From assembly GCA_026120035.1 (NCBI GenBank), contig JALRME010000038.1, positions 130,907-194,906 of the forward strand: DNA of 64,000 nucleotides, read 5' to 3'. This document shows positions 25,146 through 38,100 of the stretch, piece after piece. A program made the translations under genes and the position numbers. The notes beneath the pieces were generated by a model, which saw nothing but the letters and a program-made list of their open reading frames with translations, had not been told where the DNA came from and searched no databases. Numbering within the stretch: position 1 is the stretch's first letter; each line of letters opens with the position of its first letter. Source of the stretch: Coleophoma eucalyptorum. Taxonomy: Eukaryota > Ascomycota > Leotiomycetes > Helotiales > Dermateaceae.

Positions 25146-25895
25146 GGTGGACAGAAGGAATACTTTGAAAGATGAAGCTGGCGATTTTCCTGAGATGATA
25201 CTAATTGAAGCTATTCTAAAGATGCGGAATACTAACAAATGGCAATAAAGTACCCAGATTGAACTCGATAGCCGACCAAGGGTTTCTTTCCAGAGTGCAT
25301 GGGTGGGATGGCCCTGCTAAGGTACGGCCAACAACACTTGGCCGTCATAGCCGGAAAGGCAATGTGGAAATTTGCCCATCAACCAACAACCACAGCGCGT
25401 GAACCATCCCAGAAGCAGAAGTAGAAGCAGAAGCAGAAACAGAATCCGAAGCAACACAGAGTCACGAGATCCATGATTGAATACTGAGGTTTTCCATGCG
25501 CGTCTTACTTAATAATATTCGAGCATCTGACTCCCATCGCCCACTCTCGGCAACGATCCGATATCCATCGGCAAAGCCGACTATCAGGCTGGGCCTTCTT
25601 CGGGCTACCTGCGACAAACAATTACATTGAATCTGACTAAACGACCCATTATTGAAGCTCCCCGCATTCGGCAGCTTCTGATGCTTCTCACTCTCCCGTT
25701 GTAAAGCTGCTTGATAGGTGTCATGAGCATACCCGACACTCTGCGGCCTTGAAGACGCCGTGACTGAGGAGACTTGGAATCTGGATAGGCAGGCTAGCCC
25801 TTATCGCTTGGGAGGTCTCTTGCTTCCCTGTCACTGCTACAACCTCACGCGAGCAGCTCCAGGCCGTGTTGTCCAGCACTAGAAGCACGGCGAAG
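25146..25895. promoter_or_regulatory. Divergent promoter region hydantoin racemase / Zn2Cys6 regulator
   Basis: 750 bp between divergent ATGs. Several HGATAR sites can be seen (for example CGATAG near 25268, TGATAG near 25712 and TTATCG near 25801 read in reverse). It also has a run of repeated GAAGCAGAA-like words at about 25411-25450. No binding site for the adjacent regulator can be identified. Confidence 0.4.
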
Positions 25896-28101
25896 ATGGA
25901 TTCCTTTTCACAATCCCCAACTGACTTCTTCAATGGTCTGGATCTCGCCGCCCCTCCCATTCAGCCTGGTCCGCGCAGTTACAAGTCGAGGAAATATCGC
26001 CCGTGTGACTTTTGTAGAGCGCGACAGGTCGCCTGCAAGATAGACCTTGCTCCTCCGTGCCAACTTTGTGCTTCTCACGGACGAGGGTGTACTTTCGTCG
26101 AACGTCCGAAGAAGAAGAGGAGACCCAACACCTCAATTGATGACAACAGTACTTCAATAGCAGGTAGTAGTGATGTTATACTCTCTCTGATGAACATACT
26201 GACCCGTATACCCTAGCCCAAACACAGCAACAACAACAGCAGCAGCAGCAGCAACAGCAACCTTTCGATGCGGCCAGCCAGCTAAGCCCAGGTTTTATTG
26301 CCCAGTTCAGTGCCCAGCCATTTGATACTCTCAATTCCCATGAGCTCTCGGATCATCTATCTCCAACACAAGGCCGACATGGCTCTAGTCAAGACGGCTC
26401 ACCGGCCTATCATACACATGATCCCATTTTGTACATGCAACAAGGTACTGGTGTTCGCCCACTGGACTCGCAGTCATCAAGGTCGGCAAGATTTATAGGT
26501 GAGACGGGAGAATCCAATCCATATTTACTACGGCATTACCGTTACGACTCGAATGATGAATGTACAATATCCAAGTTGACGTATCGGCGGATCAAGAGCA
26601 GTGCGAACCACAATGAGATACCTGGAAAGGGGGAGCCACCCGTGGTGTTTATGCTTGCTGATGATAGCCTCGCATCGAAAGGAGAGCCTAGAATTGAAGA
26701 TTCCGTGCTTGCAAAAGCTCGGGAAGATGTTGAAGCTATGTTCACCGAAGCAGAGGGTGTTAGACTTATAGGTCTCTTCTCCCGCTTTGTGTATCCATAC
26801 TTCCCAATAATCGCAAAGAGTGAGATGTTCCCAACTGGGACCATCTCTCCGGCTGCGCTTCAGTTGCTGCCTCTTTCTTTGTTGTCTGCTTTGTACGCGA
26901 CCGCTTTACCGTTCATGCTTTATGACGATCTGCTTGCTACAACCATCGTGCACAATCCTCCACCTGCACATCAACTGTTCCGAATATCATGGCTAGCTAT
27001 CCAGCATGAGTTACACACCCCTCGACTTGCCACTTTGCAAGCATGCCTTCTACTGTTGCAACGTGCACCAACCAATAGATATACGACAGACACAGCGTGG
27101 AAACCCAGCTTGGTGGGCTGGACCGTCAGCCTTGCTCAAAGTATGGGATTAACCCGTGAATGTGGCGATTGGACTAGTATACCACAATGGGAAACCGCTC
27201 TACGCAAGCGTCTCTGGTACGGCGTCTTTATCATGGACAAGTGGGCTTCACTCGGTGCTGGTATGCCAAGTCATATACATACGGAGGACTTTGATGTCCT
27301 ACCTCTGTCCGACGTCGATATGGAGCCCGCGATAGACGCAGGCTCATCTAATCTCCCTGGATTTGTGGAAGCAGAATCTGGCCCTCACTTCCGACTACTT
27401 GCTGAGCTTACCTTCATACTAAGCGATATCATGAATCAATACTATACACTCCGCGCAACTCAGCGCACATCGAAGGACTTCATGCTGTCATTGGATCTGG
27501 CTCGACCACTTAGGACAAGATTAAAAGCATGGAACGACTCCTTACCACCAGCTCTCTCACTGCGGCACTGTGAACGCGTAGACTCTCGTGGAATGTCTCG
27601 ATTAAGTGGTAACCATTCACTGTCTCTGGCATACATTGTTGCCACCATGACTCTTTTCCGAGCACTACTCAGACCGCTAGAGAATCTCAGCAGCGTTGAG
27701 GAGGAAGATCACGGTATCGTAGGCAGTCGCTTAGCCGTGCGAGCTGGAGCAAAGGAATGTGCAAAAGAAGTAGTTGAATTCGTAGAAAATTTAGGGCGTG
27801 GGGCCTTGGACGCATTCTGGCATTCTTGTAAGTCAGCGTTGCCCCAAGTCCGTATTTGATATCTGACATTTTACTAGGGTCAAGAGCAAACTTTGCTATC
27901 GCCTCCTCCTTTCTTATGCAGCTTCTTGTCACCTCCGAGAGTGAACAGGAATCCAACGAGATCAATGACCTGGTAGGTCGCTGGAGATGGGCTATGAGAA
28001 TTGGCAGTGGAAGCACAGGAAATGGATTGATGAGCCTTGGACTGTTACGCCTGGACGGCCTCCTCCTTGAGAATGGCACGACGCAATCCAGTGGGTCATA
28101 A
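25896..28101 (+). CDS. Zn2Cys6 fungal transcription factor (candidate cluster regulator)
   Basis: Three exons: 25896-26163, 26217-27827, 27878-28101 (introns 26164-26216 and 27828-27877), 700 aa. The binuclear zinc cluster is at residues 37-65 with cysteines C37, C40, C47, C55, C58 and C65 (spacing 2-6-7-2-6), followed by a basic PKKKRRP linker. A poly-glutamine run of 12 (26225-26260) starts exon 2. The middle is a fungal-specific transcription factor domain (PF04082-like), with the WSVSLAQSMGL-type and RKRLWYGVFIMDKW segments; here these read as GWTVSLAQSMGLTRECGDW and ALRKRLWYGVFIMDKW. Such proteins are nuclear activators, often of the genes beside them. It sits at the edge of the hydantoin genes and upstream of the NRPS-like reductase, so it could control either. 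Confidence 0.92.
26225..26260 (+). repeat. CAG/CAA repeat coding poly-glutamine
   Basis: Twelve consecutive CAG or CAA codons just inside exon 2 of the Zn2Cys6 regulator. Mixed CAG/CAA use suggests a tract that is less slippage-prone than pure CAG. Confidence 0.9.
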
Positions 28102-29044
28102 TATCCGGCGAAAACCAACATTGGGGTTTGAGCCTTGGGAATGCCATTCTGCAACTAAGCATGACTAGTGCTTGGTTCTGATTGAAATGAAAATTTGAAG
28201 TATCTTTAGCAAGCGTGACTTTGTATATAACTATTAATAAGGGATCTCTTCTCCTTAGGAATACCTTGTGGCATAGAGTAGAACAGTCTGATTATGAAAT
28301 TGATATTCTTGACAATAACTCATGACATCCTTTTGAAGCCAAGCGAGGGGATACTCCAAGGTGCTGACTTGTGTTTAGTTGGGTTTTATTCTCGGAAAAG
28401 CATCTGAGTCACGACCACAAGGTGAAAGTATTAGAAAGAGTAGGAAATTGCCATTACTTATTAGCTCCGGCAGTCTTATCGGACAAGATGTCGTGTTGCC
28501 CGACGTGGAAGGCTCAAGTGAGAGGCAAACAGTAGCCCGGCAATGTCCACCCAAAAGTGGAAGGCGGCAGACCCAAGATCTCCACAACGCGCAGCTCCAT
28601 TCCGCTTCCATCACGGACAAGGCTGAACCAACTTGCAGTACCGTACCGGACCAGTTCTTATCTCTTTTTTCACCAATTCCATGCTTATCGCGTGCTTGCC
28701 CTTCGCCCTTCACCCTTTGTCATTTCCAATCAATCACTACTTAACTCTCTATCGCTGTGGAGACCCCATCTGTGGTGGAGGCGATGTCCGCCCTCGGTAT
28801 CATCATGATCCCGCTGGGCGATGGTCCTGCCCGAGTTCGAGCTTGACATCTGGGCCGGGCAGACTTTGGTAGTTACGGCAAAGGGTTTTGCATGCACTCC
28901 AGAGCCTTCACACTGCCAATCGGGTAGTCTGGGGAAGCTAGCCACATGCTTCTGTTGTAGTCGCAACTCCCATAACTTCTCTTCTTCTCTTGCTTGAGCG
29001 ATCAGCCTGTCTCTCAATTGGTGCTGCCCAGTAACTCGCCCATC
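28102..29044. promoter_or_regulatory. Intergenic region upstream of the NRPS-like reductase
   Basis: No gene supported. The first half is the AT-rich 3' flank of the regulator; the second half is more balanced and pyrimidine-rich near the reductase start. Short ORFs on both strands lack features. Confidence 0.4.
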
Positions 29045-32000
29045 ATGGCACCCATGATGATAGAATCCCCGACATCTTCGCCAGATATTGAACTTGTGGA
29101 GGACGTCTTCGCATGTTCCGACCCATCAATCATACCCTCAGCAAAAGCTCCTCAGAAAGTGAAAGACCTTTGGAGTTTGCATGGTGGCCCTCACTCCAAG
29201 AGATATTCAAATCCTAAGCTTGTCAGCCTTGCAGCGCTGATTCGGCACGATGGAAAGGTCTATGAGGGACAAAAAGCATTTCTCTATCCCTTGAGCACTG
29301 GCCCAAATACGGCATATGAATCTATGACATGGGACGAGTTCGATAGAGTAACTGAGAATATCGCAGCAGGGTATGGCCAGGAACTTCAAAGCGAGCTCGA
29401 GAGCGCCAATATAAACGCCAAGCAACCTACTGTAGCTTTGATTGGGCGAGGAACCACTCTCGAGTACCTTTGTACCCAACTTGCGCTTCAGAAATTAGGT
29501 GTCAGAGTGCTTTTGTTGGCGGAATCCAATGCACTTGATGCTCTACACCATCTTCTCCATATATGCAATGCTTGTGCCGTGATCACGGACCGAAGGAACG
29601 TGGGTGCAAGCACAAAAGATTTAAGAAAGTTGGAAATGGTGGAAGTCCTCCCAAAGGATCTGAGCATTGAGCAGTCAAAGAAGGACTTAGCTGAAGTAGA
29701 GAGGCTGGGATTTCAAGATTTTGGAGATGTCTGGGAGCGGCACTCATTCATTATACATTCATCGGGATCCACCGGCATGCCAAAGCCAATAATTCACACG
29801 AACAGGAGTATGATGCAAATCGCGAGAATGTATAGATTATATCAGGAGTTTAGCGTGGAGAATTGGTTTCTTCTGTTCCCGCTGTAAGTGTTTCGACTGA
29901 AGAAATTCCCCTACAGAAACTGATTCTTAGCAGATATCATATTGCTGGCATTTCTATAGCATTTTCTGGTCTACCTAATGGCCAAATCCTATCCTTTCCA
30001 CCGCTCGCATGGCCACCGTCTTCATCGTCCATTTTGGCGGCATGGAAAACAATGGCTGCCATGGGCCATCCTGTCGATATTGTACATTGCGCTCCTACCT
30101 TAATCGAAAATATGTATGATTATATTCAAGATAATGGAGGAGATTTCAGTCCCTTGATCGACCTGACTGTTTTGCAACCAGGAGGAGCAAAATTAGCTGA
30201 CCGACTAGTCGAGGATCTTGGAAGGAGGGGAGTAAACATTAAGACTACATACGGCAGCACTGAGATTGGCCCCCCTATGCGGCCTATACCTCATACGAGA
30301 GCAAACCCGGAATGTTATTCGTTCAGAATTTTATACCCAGACAACCCATTTCTGAAACTGGAAGAGGTTGGCGAAAACTTGTACGAATGCATTGTTTACA
30401 AAGGATACGAGTTTGCAGCAGAATTATGGGAGGGTAAGCCCGATGACGAGCCGTACAGGACGAATGATTTGTTCTATCAAAATCCTCCAGGGAGTGGTTT
30501 CTATGTGCTCCAAGGGAGGAAAGATGACATTTTGGTTCACTCTAATGGAGAGAATACCACTGCAGGGCCATTGCAGATCGACATACAAACCTCGTCGAAG
30601 GTCATTAAGAATGTGGTAGCATTTGGCCATTCGAGACCTTGCGTGACACTTTTGGTCGAGGTCAATGAAGAATACGACCCATTGAGTGCATCGACCCATA
30701 AAAATGTCTGGGAAACTGTGACACAAGTCAATAGCAAGTACCCAAGCCACTCTCAAATCATGCGATCCATGATTTATATATTGCCGAAAGGTGATACTCT
30801 TCCGGTGACGCCCAAAGGCAATGTGAAGCGAAAGGAGGCGGAAAGGGTGTATACTTCGATCGTTGAGAAGTTGTATGCTGACTTCGAAAACCCAACGGCA
30901 TTGCCAGCGGCCTCAAACTCGTCTTCAGAACCGCTTCCTGACTTCATCCGTGGTCTCTTTGCTACCCTAGCAAATGTACCATCAAACAAAATTGATGATT
31001 GGACAACTCTGTATGATTTGGGTATTGATTCAAGACTTGCTCTCAATCTGCGAACGTCGTTGTCGGCTCAATTAGGAGTGCCAGTCTCGCTTAGTGTTAT
31101 ATTCGAAAATCCCAGTGTTGCATCACTGGTGTCATATTTCGAGAAAAGATCTTCAATAAAGTCACCATTTAAGACAGATTCGTCACAAGTCATTAATCGT
31201 ATGATATCGAAACTCGAGTCAGAACTGAAGACTTGGCCTGCTCGATCTGAGAAGGTATACCCAAGTCCGGAGAAACAGACGGTCGTTCTGACAGGCGCTT
31301 CTGGTTCTCTAGGAACTGCCCTGTTACAGAGTTTGTCTGCTTCAGACAATGTGGAAAAAGTCTATGCCATGGTTCGTGGACCTAAGTCATTTGAGAAACT
31401 GGTCGCTTCATTCCAGGCACGCAAGATGGACACCGCAGTTCTGGAAGGGCCTGCGAGCAAGATTGAAGTCCTGAACTCCAGCATGCAAGATCCACTGTTG
31501 GGCCTTGACATTGAAACGTATCATACCCTAGCAACTACTGCCACGACTGTTATCCAAAATGCTTGGAAGATGGACTTTAATCAAGGTGTTGAATTTTTCG
31601 AGGATGACTGCATAAAAAGTATGTCTAAACCTTTCTCGATACTTTGGCCATTGCTAATATACCAGACACTTTACACCTTCTACGCCTCTGTCATGCTGGA
31701 AGACGCAAGACTATCGCTTTCACAAGCAGTATTTCAACTTGCATGGGAAATGGTCACATACTACCTACCGTCTCCGAGTTACCTATTGGTTCCGATCCTA
31801 CTGTAGCACTATCAACAGGCTATGCACAAAGTAAATACATCAGTAAGTTCATCCATATCTAGCTGCACCAAGAGTCTGCTGACCTTCGCCCCCAGTTGAG
31901 CGACTGCTCCAAACCAGCACACAAACTCTTCAAATTCCTACCCTTCTTCTCCGCGTAGGCCAGATGTGTGGCTCAACAGCAACAGGACACTGGAACACTT

Positions 32001-32518
32001 CCGAGATGTGGCCAATCATGTTTTCAACAGCAGCACACCCATCTATATCTGCACTGCCGCTGCTCCCAAATAAATCTGTTGATTGGATACCCGTCAATAT
32101 CGCTGCAGCCAGCATTACCGACCTTCTCAACCACTACTCACAGAATCCAACAGACAAGGCAGCATATCACGTCCACAACATAACGAACCCACATAGCATT
32201 CCTTGGACCTCGCTTCTAACTATCCTCGCCAGCAATCTCGTTCCCTCTAAGACGTTGGAAACAGTCAGCATGCGTGAATGGGTCAGCCGACTTAATCTCG
32301 CCTCCTCTTCATCTACCCCAGAAGTAAGCAAAGATATTCAAGGACTCCGCCTTCTTCAATTCTTCGAGAATATGATAGAAGACGAGGAAGAATCAAAGGT
32401 GTTTGAAACCACCAAATCGCAGCAGATATCGAAATCTTTGAGGGACTGTGGTATATTTTGTGAAGAGTGGGTTAAGGGAAACTTGGAGGTTTGGAGAGAA
32501 ATTGGATTTATTGCTTGA
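29045..32518 (+). CDS. NRPS-like adenylating reductase (A-T-R, carboxylic acid reductase type)
   Basis: Four exons: 29045-29883, 29934-31618, 31666-31842, 31896-32518; introns 29884-29933, 31619-31665 and 31843-31895; 1,107 aa. Domain order: adenylation (about residues 30-560; core A3 motif SSGSTG at 239-244; TYGSTEIG), thiolation (DLGIDS, Ser646 as phosphopantetheine site) and NAD(P)-binding thioester reductase (TGASGSLG at 733-740; YxxxK at Y894/K898). No condensation domain is present. Such enzymes activate an aryl, keto or amino acid and release it as aldehyde or alcohol. The carboxylate substrate cannot be read from the sequence. The 3' splice site of intron 1 is a TAG-CAG tandem. It follows the Zn2Cys6 gene on the same strand. 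Confidence 0.93.
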
Positions 32519-33493
32519 GGTTAGATGTCCTGTTTCTTGACAGGATGGAAGGTGAATGGGAAAGTGTGGAATTGTACTAACTTATAATCCCACTTCGATA
32601 AATTTCATTGGAGATAGCAATGATTTCTTACAGGCATAACTATATAGACTTGACGCGTGGTTCATTTCAAGCTTACGCGTAATTTAAATTTCCATGCTTC
32701 TTCAGCGCAATTGTGTTACTTTGAGTTCTGGGCTTAATTACACTCCCCAAGTTCCTACGAAAATAGTGCTCAACGTAGGTAGATAAATCACCTAGGTCCG
32801 AGAATCATGAGAAATGTTCGTAGTATTTCTTTTCCTATTCCTAACATCTCATCTTCCGTTCCCTCCTTCCCCATCCTCTCTTGGGATGTATAAAGGCCTT
32901 TGGATATAGAGAAAGATCCCTACTTAGCCCACCCCTCCTCTCGACTTCCATCTCCGTATCCTATCATTCATTGTCTACTATGTGGTAATAGCAGATCAGT
33001 TGCTGACTAGTATGTACTTCCCATGCAAGCAAATGCCTACAATTCATCCCATTTCATCCACGCGCATGAACAACCGAAGCACTTCAAGAAGCTCATCCAT
33101 CCAAGACAGATCCGACCCTTAGAGAAGCAGACAAACCCAAGTGCAGTAACTCCCGAAGCCCCTTTTGACGCCTAACCCAGTCCTTGTTTGGAAAACAAAG
33201 CTTCTATAAATGTGCATGTTTCCCTCCCCAAGCCCAACCTTTACACCCGAGAAACCCATGCTAGCAGAGATGGAGAATTAGGCAAGAGAAAATGCGAAAG
33301 AAAGATGTCGTAATGAGTAAGAAATCGTCCATTCATCCATCCCGTCAAATTCCTCTGGTCCCTAAATTGTAACCAGGCCTCGCACGGTGTAAGAATATTG
33401 CGGGTGTCTTCTTCATTCATCAAATAAGTTCTGAAGCACAAAGTCGTAGTCTTGTGTCGTATGTTTCCATGTCCAGTACTGTTCCATGTCTCT
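32519..33493. other. Convergent 3' region between the reductase and the RING gene
   Basis: About 1 kb with no supported gene; AT-rich near the reductase, pyrimidine-rich around 32825-32965. Probably 3' UTRs and spacer. Confidence 0.4.
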
Positions 33494-35108
33494 TCACTCC
33501 GAGGCTGGTTGCTGTGGTCTAGTCTTGATACGGAACGTATCTCGTAGTCTGCCCGTCAGCCTCGTTCTTCTGCTCGAATCATCAGCACCAGCAACAGGAG
33601 CATCCGTGACATTATCAGCATCGCGCTGAGTTTCCTCCCTAAGACTTCGGAGAGCGGCTATTCGCTCATGTGCTGGTGCATGTCGAACTCGGTGTAGCTC
33701 CAAAAATCGCGTGGTTCTTCGTTGCCGCTGTGGCTCACTAGTGGATTCTGAGCCAGCTTCAGCTGTTTCTTCGGCCAATACCAGTGGTGGTGGAAGTTCA
33801 TCATTCTCATCGGTGGTTGCTGCTTCTGGCCGAAGATCGTGACGACTGCGAAGATTAGCATATGTTTTGGTTTCAGCTCTGGGAGGAAGGAATACCATAG
33901 TGGACAGGTTCCAGATACGTTCAGTAGCCACGGGTCAATACAAGCAGGGTGATACTTATGGTTACATGGTAACACCCGAACATCTTCGCCTGTTGTGAAA
34001 TCCTCGGTACAGATTGAGCAGCCTAATTCTCCCTCGGTTGGTGCTTCAGCATTTTGAGTCGATTGGTCGTGAGCTGCTGGACCTAGTCCAGACTCGACTG
34101 TACCAGCAGCTACAGAGGGCGCTTTGGGTGCCGTTGCATTATCTGCAGGTGTTGCTGTCGTATCGCGGTCCGTACTATGGACGGTATTCGAGCCGTCTTC
34201 CATTTCAATATCCCTGGATGTAGGCTTGACTGGCTCAGGGTCCCCAAACTTAACAATTGGAAGAGTCTCAAGCATTGCTCTGGCAAGACCCTTTGCCCGA
34301 CTTTGTCTCGGACGTCCGGGAAAACCACCTCTTGGCCCATATCTCTCTGGATGCCGGTGCGCACGAACAGCCCCAGTTGCAATTATGATCAAAAACAATA
34401 GAGTGATTATGCCGGTGATGCTGTAAAGAATGCTCATGGCCACAGCTGTAGTCGGTGCCGGACCTCCTTCATTATTTGTCTGCTGACCTTGCCCCGACGA
34501 TGCTGTCGCATTTCCTGCAATGAATGCTGCTGGCGATGTCGACTGGATAATCTGCTGCAATGATGCGGAATCTGCGGCAGCTGTCATCGTAAATAGACTG
34601 GTATATAGAAAACCGGTCAGATTGCAACTTGCGCTCGTAAGACTGAACAAGATTATGGCAGTGGGATTCTGCCCGCCAGCAGATTCAGCAACCGATGTCG
34701 CGTCAAGGTTGGAAGTGGTGGGATCGCAGCTAACATAGGCAATATCACCGTCAGATACATTAGCACTATTCGTAGGGTCGACCAGTATGAGATTGCCTTG
34801 GAAATTAATAGTCTGCATAGAATGGAATTAGCATACAGCAGCGAACATTTGCAGGACAGAGCAGGGAGACCAACGGCAACTGAGGCTGGTGCCAGCCCCA
34901 AGCCAACCTGCGATGTCAAAGGCGCAATGGGAAAGGTATGGCTGGCGGCAGTTCCAGTGGTGATTTTCAACATAGATTCCGAGTTCGTCATAGAATCGGG
35001 CAGGGTGTCATTGGTTGGACTGATCGTTTGCCCAACAGCCAGAGCAGTAAAGCCGAGCACGGCAAAGAAGCGGATTGACATACTCGCGATGCTGCTGGAT
35101 GCCGGCAT
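33494..35108 (-). CDS. PA-TM-RING-type membrane E3 ubiquitin ligase
   Basis: Three exons: 35108-34875, 34812-33896, 33845-33494; introns 34813-34874 (donor GTTGGT) and 33846-33895; 500 aa. Starting with MPASSS or, nine residues later, MSIRFFAVLGFTALAVG, the N-terminus is a signal peptide. A lumenal PA-like domain follows (about residues 35-150), then one transmembrane helix (SILYSITGIITLLFLIII). The RING-H2 finger reads CSIC...CNHKYHPACIDPWL...CPLC, with its last Cys completed only after the second splice. The tail is rich in Arg, Glu and Ser. Proteins of this build act as membrane-anchored ubiquitin ligases in endosome or vacuole sorting. Substrate unknown. Confidence 0.9.
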
Positions 35109-38100
35109 CGTGGAAGCAGAGTATGAAAGGGAGGGGAGGGAAAAGGAAGGAAACGGGAGAAAAGTGTCAGCGGCAAGCGTGGGCTATCACATATCCTTTC
35201 TGGCGAGACGGCGGGAGTGGTAAGAGGGAATAGCAGCGGCACAGAGTAGGGACGGCGGTCGGAGGCGCAAAGAACGGTGGAGTTGTGTCTCGTCGACGCC
35301 GTCGTGGTGGTTATGGCGGTGGTCGTCGTCGTCGTAGTCGACAAGCTGAAACTGCGGTGTTTTGAAGTTGAGAGCGGTGATGGGTGCTTCTAAGATTAGC
35401 GGCGATAGTGGAATGGGGGATATCGATACGGATCATCAGGGTAGAAATAAGGTAAGAGCAGCAAAAAGTAAGGTGAGATCGCGACAAGGTTGTGCCGCCG
35501 GTGTTGCCAGACTAGGCTGAGTTGCGTTACGGGGTCGCCCAACGTGAGCGTATGGGCGTGTGAGCGTGTGAGCGACGGTCGGCATCAGAATTCCGCCCAG
35601 CCCGAGCCCCGCCAGCACCAAGAAAAGTCTGAAAGGATCATGGATATGGCGATGGACATGGACGCGCCCGATAGACTTGCTCGTGTGCGTACAGTAATCC
35701 TCTCCTGCACCGCACCAGCCGTTTACTAAGTACAACACAGCCAAGCGGACAACGGATTCGCGGGGAGAGAATCACGAACGAACCAGAAGACCGCACCATG
35801 CAGGACAGCTCAGCACAATACTATGCAATTCAATCCTTGTGGCTAGCCTTCATGGCGGACGGCTACTACTAGTATTACTATTACTACTATTGCTACTTAC
35901 TACTCTTACTACTCCTGCCACTACAACTACTACAACTACTACTAGTACGGCTGCTACTACTGCACCTGCGAGTCTGCTGTTGCCGTTGCTGTTTCGGTTT
36001 CCGTTTCTGCTGTGTCGGTTTCTCGAAGGGACTTCCAGCACGAGGCCGTCTTCTGTTGTATCTGGATGTATGGATGGATGGATCGATGCTTGGATGTATG
36101 CATGCACCACTCTTCGCTCGTCCTACTCCGGGTGTGTCGCGAGATGTGCGACTATTGCAATTCTGCATCATCATCAATCAGCACTATCCATCGCTCCATC
36201 ATCGCTCCATCATCCCTCCCAATTTGGCTTGTGCTGGGCTTGTCAAGAGGGCGGAGCAGCAAAACAAGAGCTGCATCCATTTCAAAGCTTGAGCTTACGA
36301 CAACCGACCTTCCATCAGCTGCCCCTTTGTCGACTCCGCCCTCACTTTCCCACGCACAAAGTCTTATGGTTTGACCGACTTACCCATCAATAATGACGCT
36401 TCCACAACACTTCGTTTGCTGTGCTTGAGTGCGAGTAAGCCAATGACAGCAACGCCGATCTTCAACTCGCCAAATCTTGTAGCCGACCGGAAGTCCATAG
36501 CGGGTGCTCTTATCGCCAAGGCATCTGATGGGCTCAGCCTCTGCCATGGAATCATCGCAGCCTCGGATACGGCATTCTCATTCGATGCGTGGTTGCTAGA
36601 GATCGGTCTGATCAAGCCGTTCACCTGTCACTTCATTTTCGCGACGCTTGGAATGCTTGTGGTGTGCGATGCACGGAAGGCTCGGATCCTCGCAGAGAAC
36701 GTCGTCGAAAGGCAACCCGTCACACAGAACTCAACTTAACAATATATTTGACCATGGCATTGCATAGGTTACCGCTTACAGTAGTACGCTTCCCTGCTCC
36801 GTGATTTCCGGCTAGCCGCAGAATTGTAGGCTCAGTCTCACAGCTTGGGAGTTGAATTTGTTTCGCGTATAGCAACGTCTAGCGAGATGGCCTTCACAAC
36901 TCCACGCTCTCTTACTCTTTATTACAATTCCGCTGAGACCTCTTCAAAAAATAAAAGTGACAATGCATATGGTTTAGAATTCTTTGACTTTGATGCAATT
37001 GTGGATCATTCGAATTAAAAGTTGGTGGCAAACCAACATACTTAAGTGAGCGCTTTGTCTTCGTGAAACGCCTTCCATGGTCAAAACTCTTATTTATGTA
37101 TTCAAAGCCACACACGTGATACATCTTTCTGACTGATACTGGTCTTGAAAGGATCGAACATGTTCGTTTGCAGTCTGAGGCACGCGGTTACCGGCATCTT
37201 AGAAGTGTCGGTGCAATCCTCCTGCTACACTGATTTCAGGACGCTCACTGGATTGGAATTAAATATCTTCCATAGGATACCTGGTTGGGAAGCTCTTACA
37301 GACTTTCAGTCGTCAAATTCTCTTACATTATTAGTCCCAGTCAAGCTCAAATCCTTTTGTAGAGATTTATACTTCATCCACTTGTTCATGGGTCTCGAAT
37401 GGAGGTCCTTTAGTGTTCCAGCCTGCCACGTCCTTGTCATAATTCAAATTCGAGTAGCGGAAGATTACCATCATGAAGCTACCACTCATTCAGCTGATAC
37501 TCTTCCGGGAAGTATGCTTTGCATCGACCTACCCGAGAAGCCATGGAAGTGCATTTGAACGTGCACTTTGCAACCAAGCCATACGGAGATTTATGGGCTT
37601 TTAATGATTCCTGCATAGCTGCATTGCTCTGGTTCTCAAGTATCAAGGCAGAATCTTCTGTACAAGCTTTCCCTTATTCGGTGCCGATGAGCGCCTTCCC
37701 TTGAAACCCAAAAGACATATTCTCGCATCGTTTCTTAATTCTTTATGATGCTTTCGACCCTTGCACCTTGACGAACGCGCTCGATATCATGCCTGTCTTG
37801 CGAGGAAATTTACTGGCAGGAGCTGACAAAGACCTATCTGCACTGTGGTTTATAGCGCATCTTCGTAAAGGTAAAGGTATGAAATAAATGCAACAGTTCT
37901 CTGGCTGTAGGGTGGCTATGGGTGTCTCTAAGAGTCACTTATCTATAGAGCTTAAAATCAACATTTTGGTATTTCTGATCAAGGCTACAAGTTATTGAGA
38001 GGCTGTCTAGACTCGAATCCACTATCTACTCCCTCGTATTCTAGCTTATACAATTATAAAAAGGCAAAGCGGACGCATACCCCATGAACTTCCTTTTACT

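Noticed and set aside
29931..29933. Possible tRNA genes in the window
   Set aside because: I scanned by eye for B-box sequences (GGTTCGANTCC and reverse) in intergenic DNA; partial matches near 20041, 37997, 46561 and 46911 lack paired T-arms and acceptor stems. This entry uses a nominal position because the negative result applies to the whole window.
36364..36739. Overlapping ORFs on both strands (86 and 122 codons)
   Set aside because: The longer begins at TTG, neither has a known motif, and there are no splice signals linking them to other coding segments.
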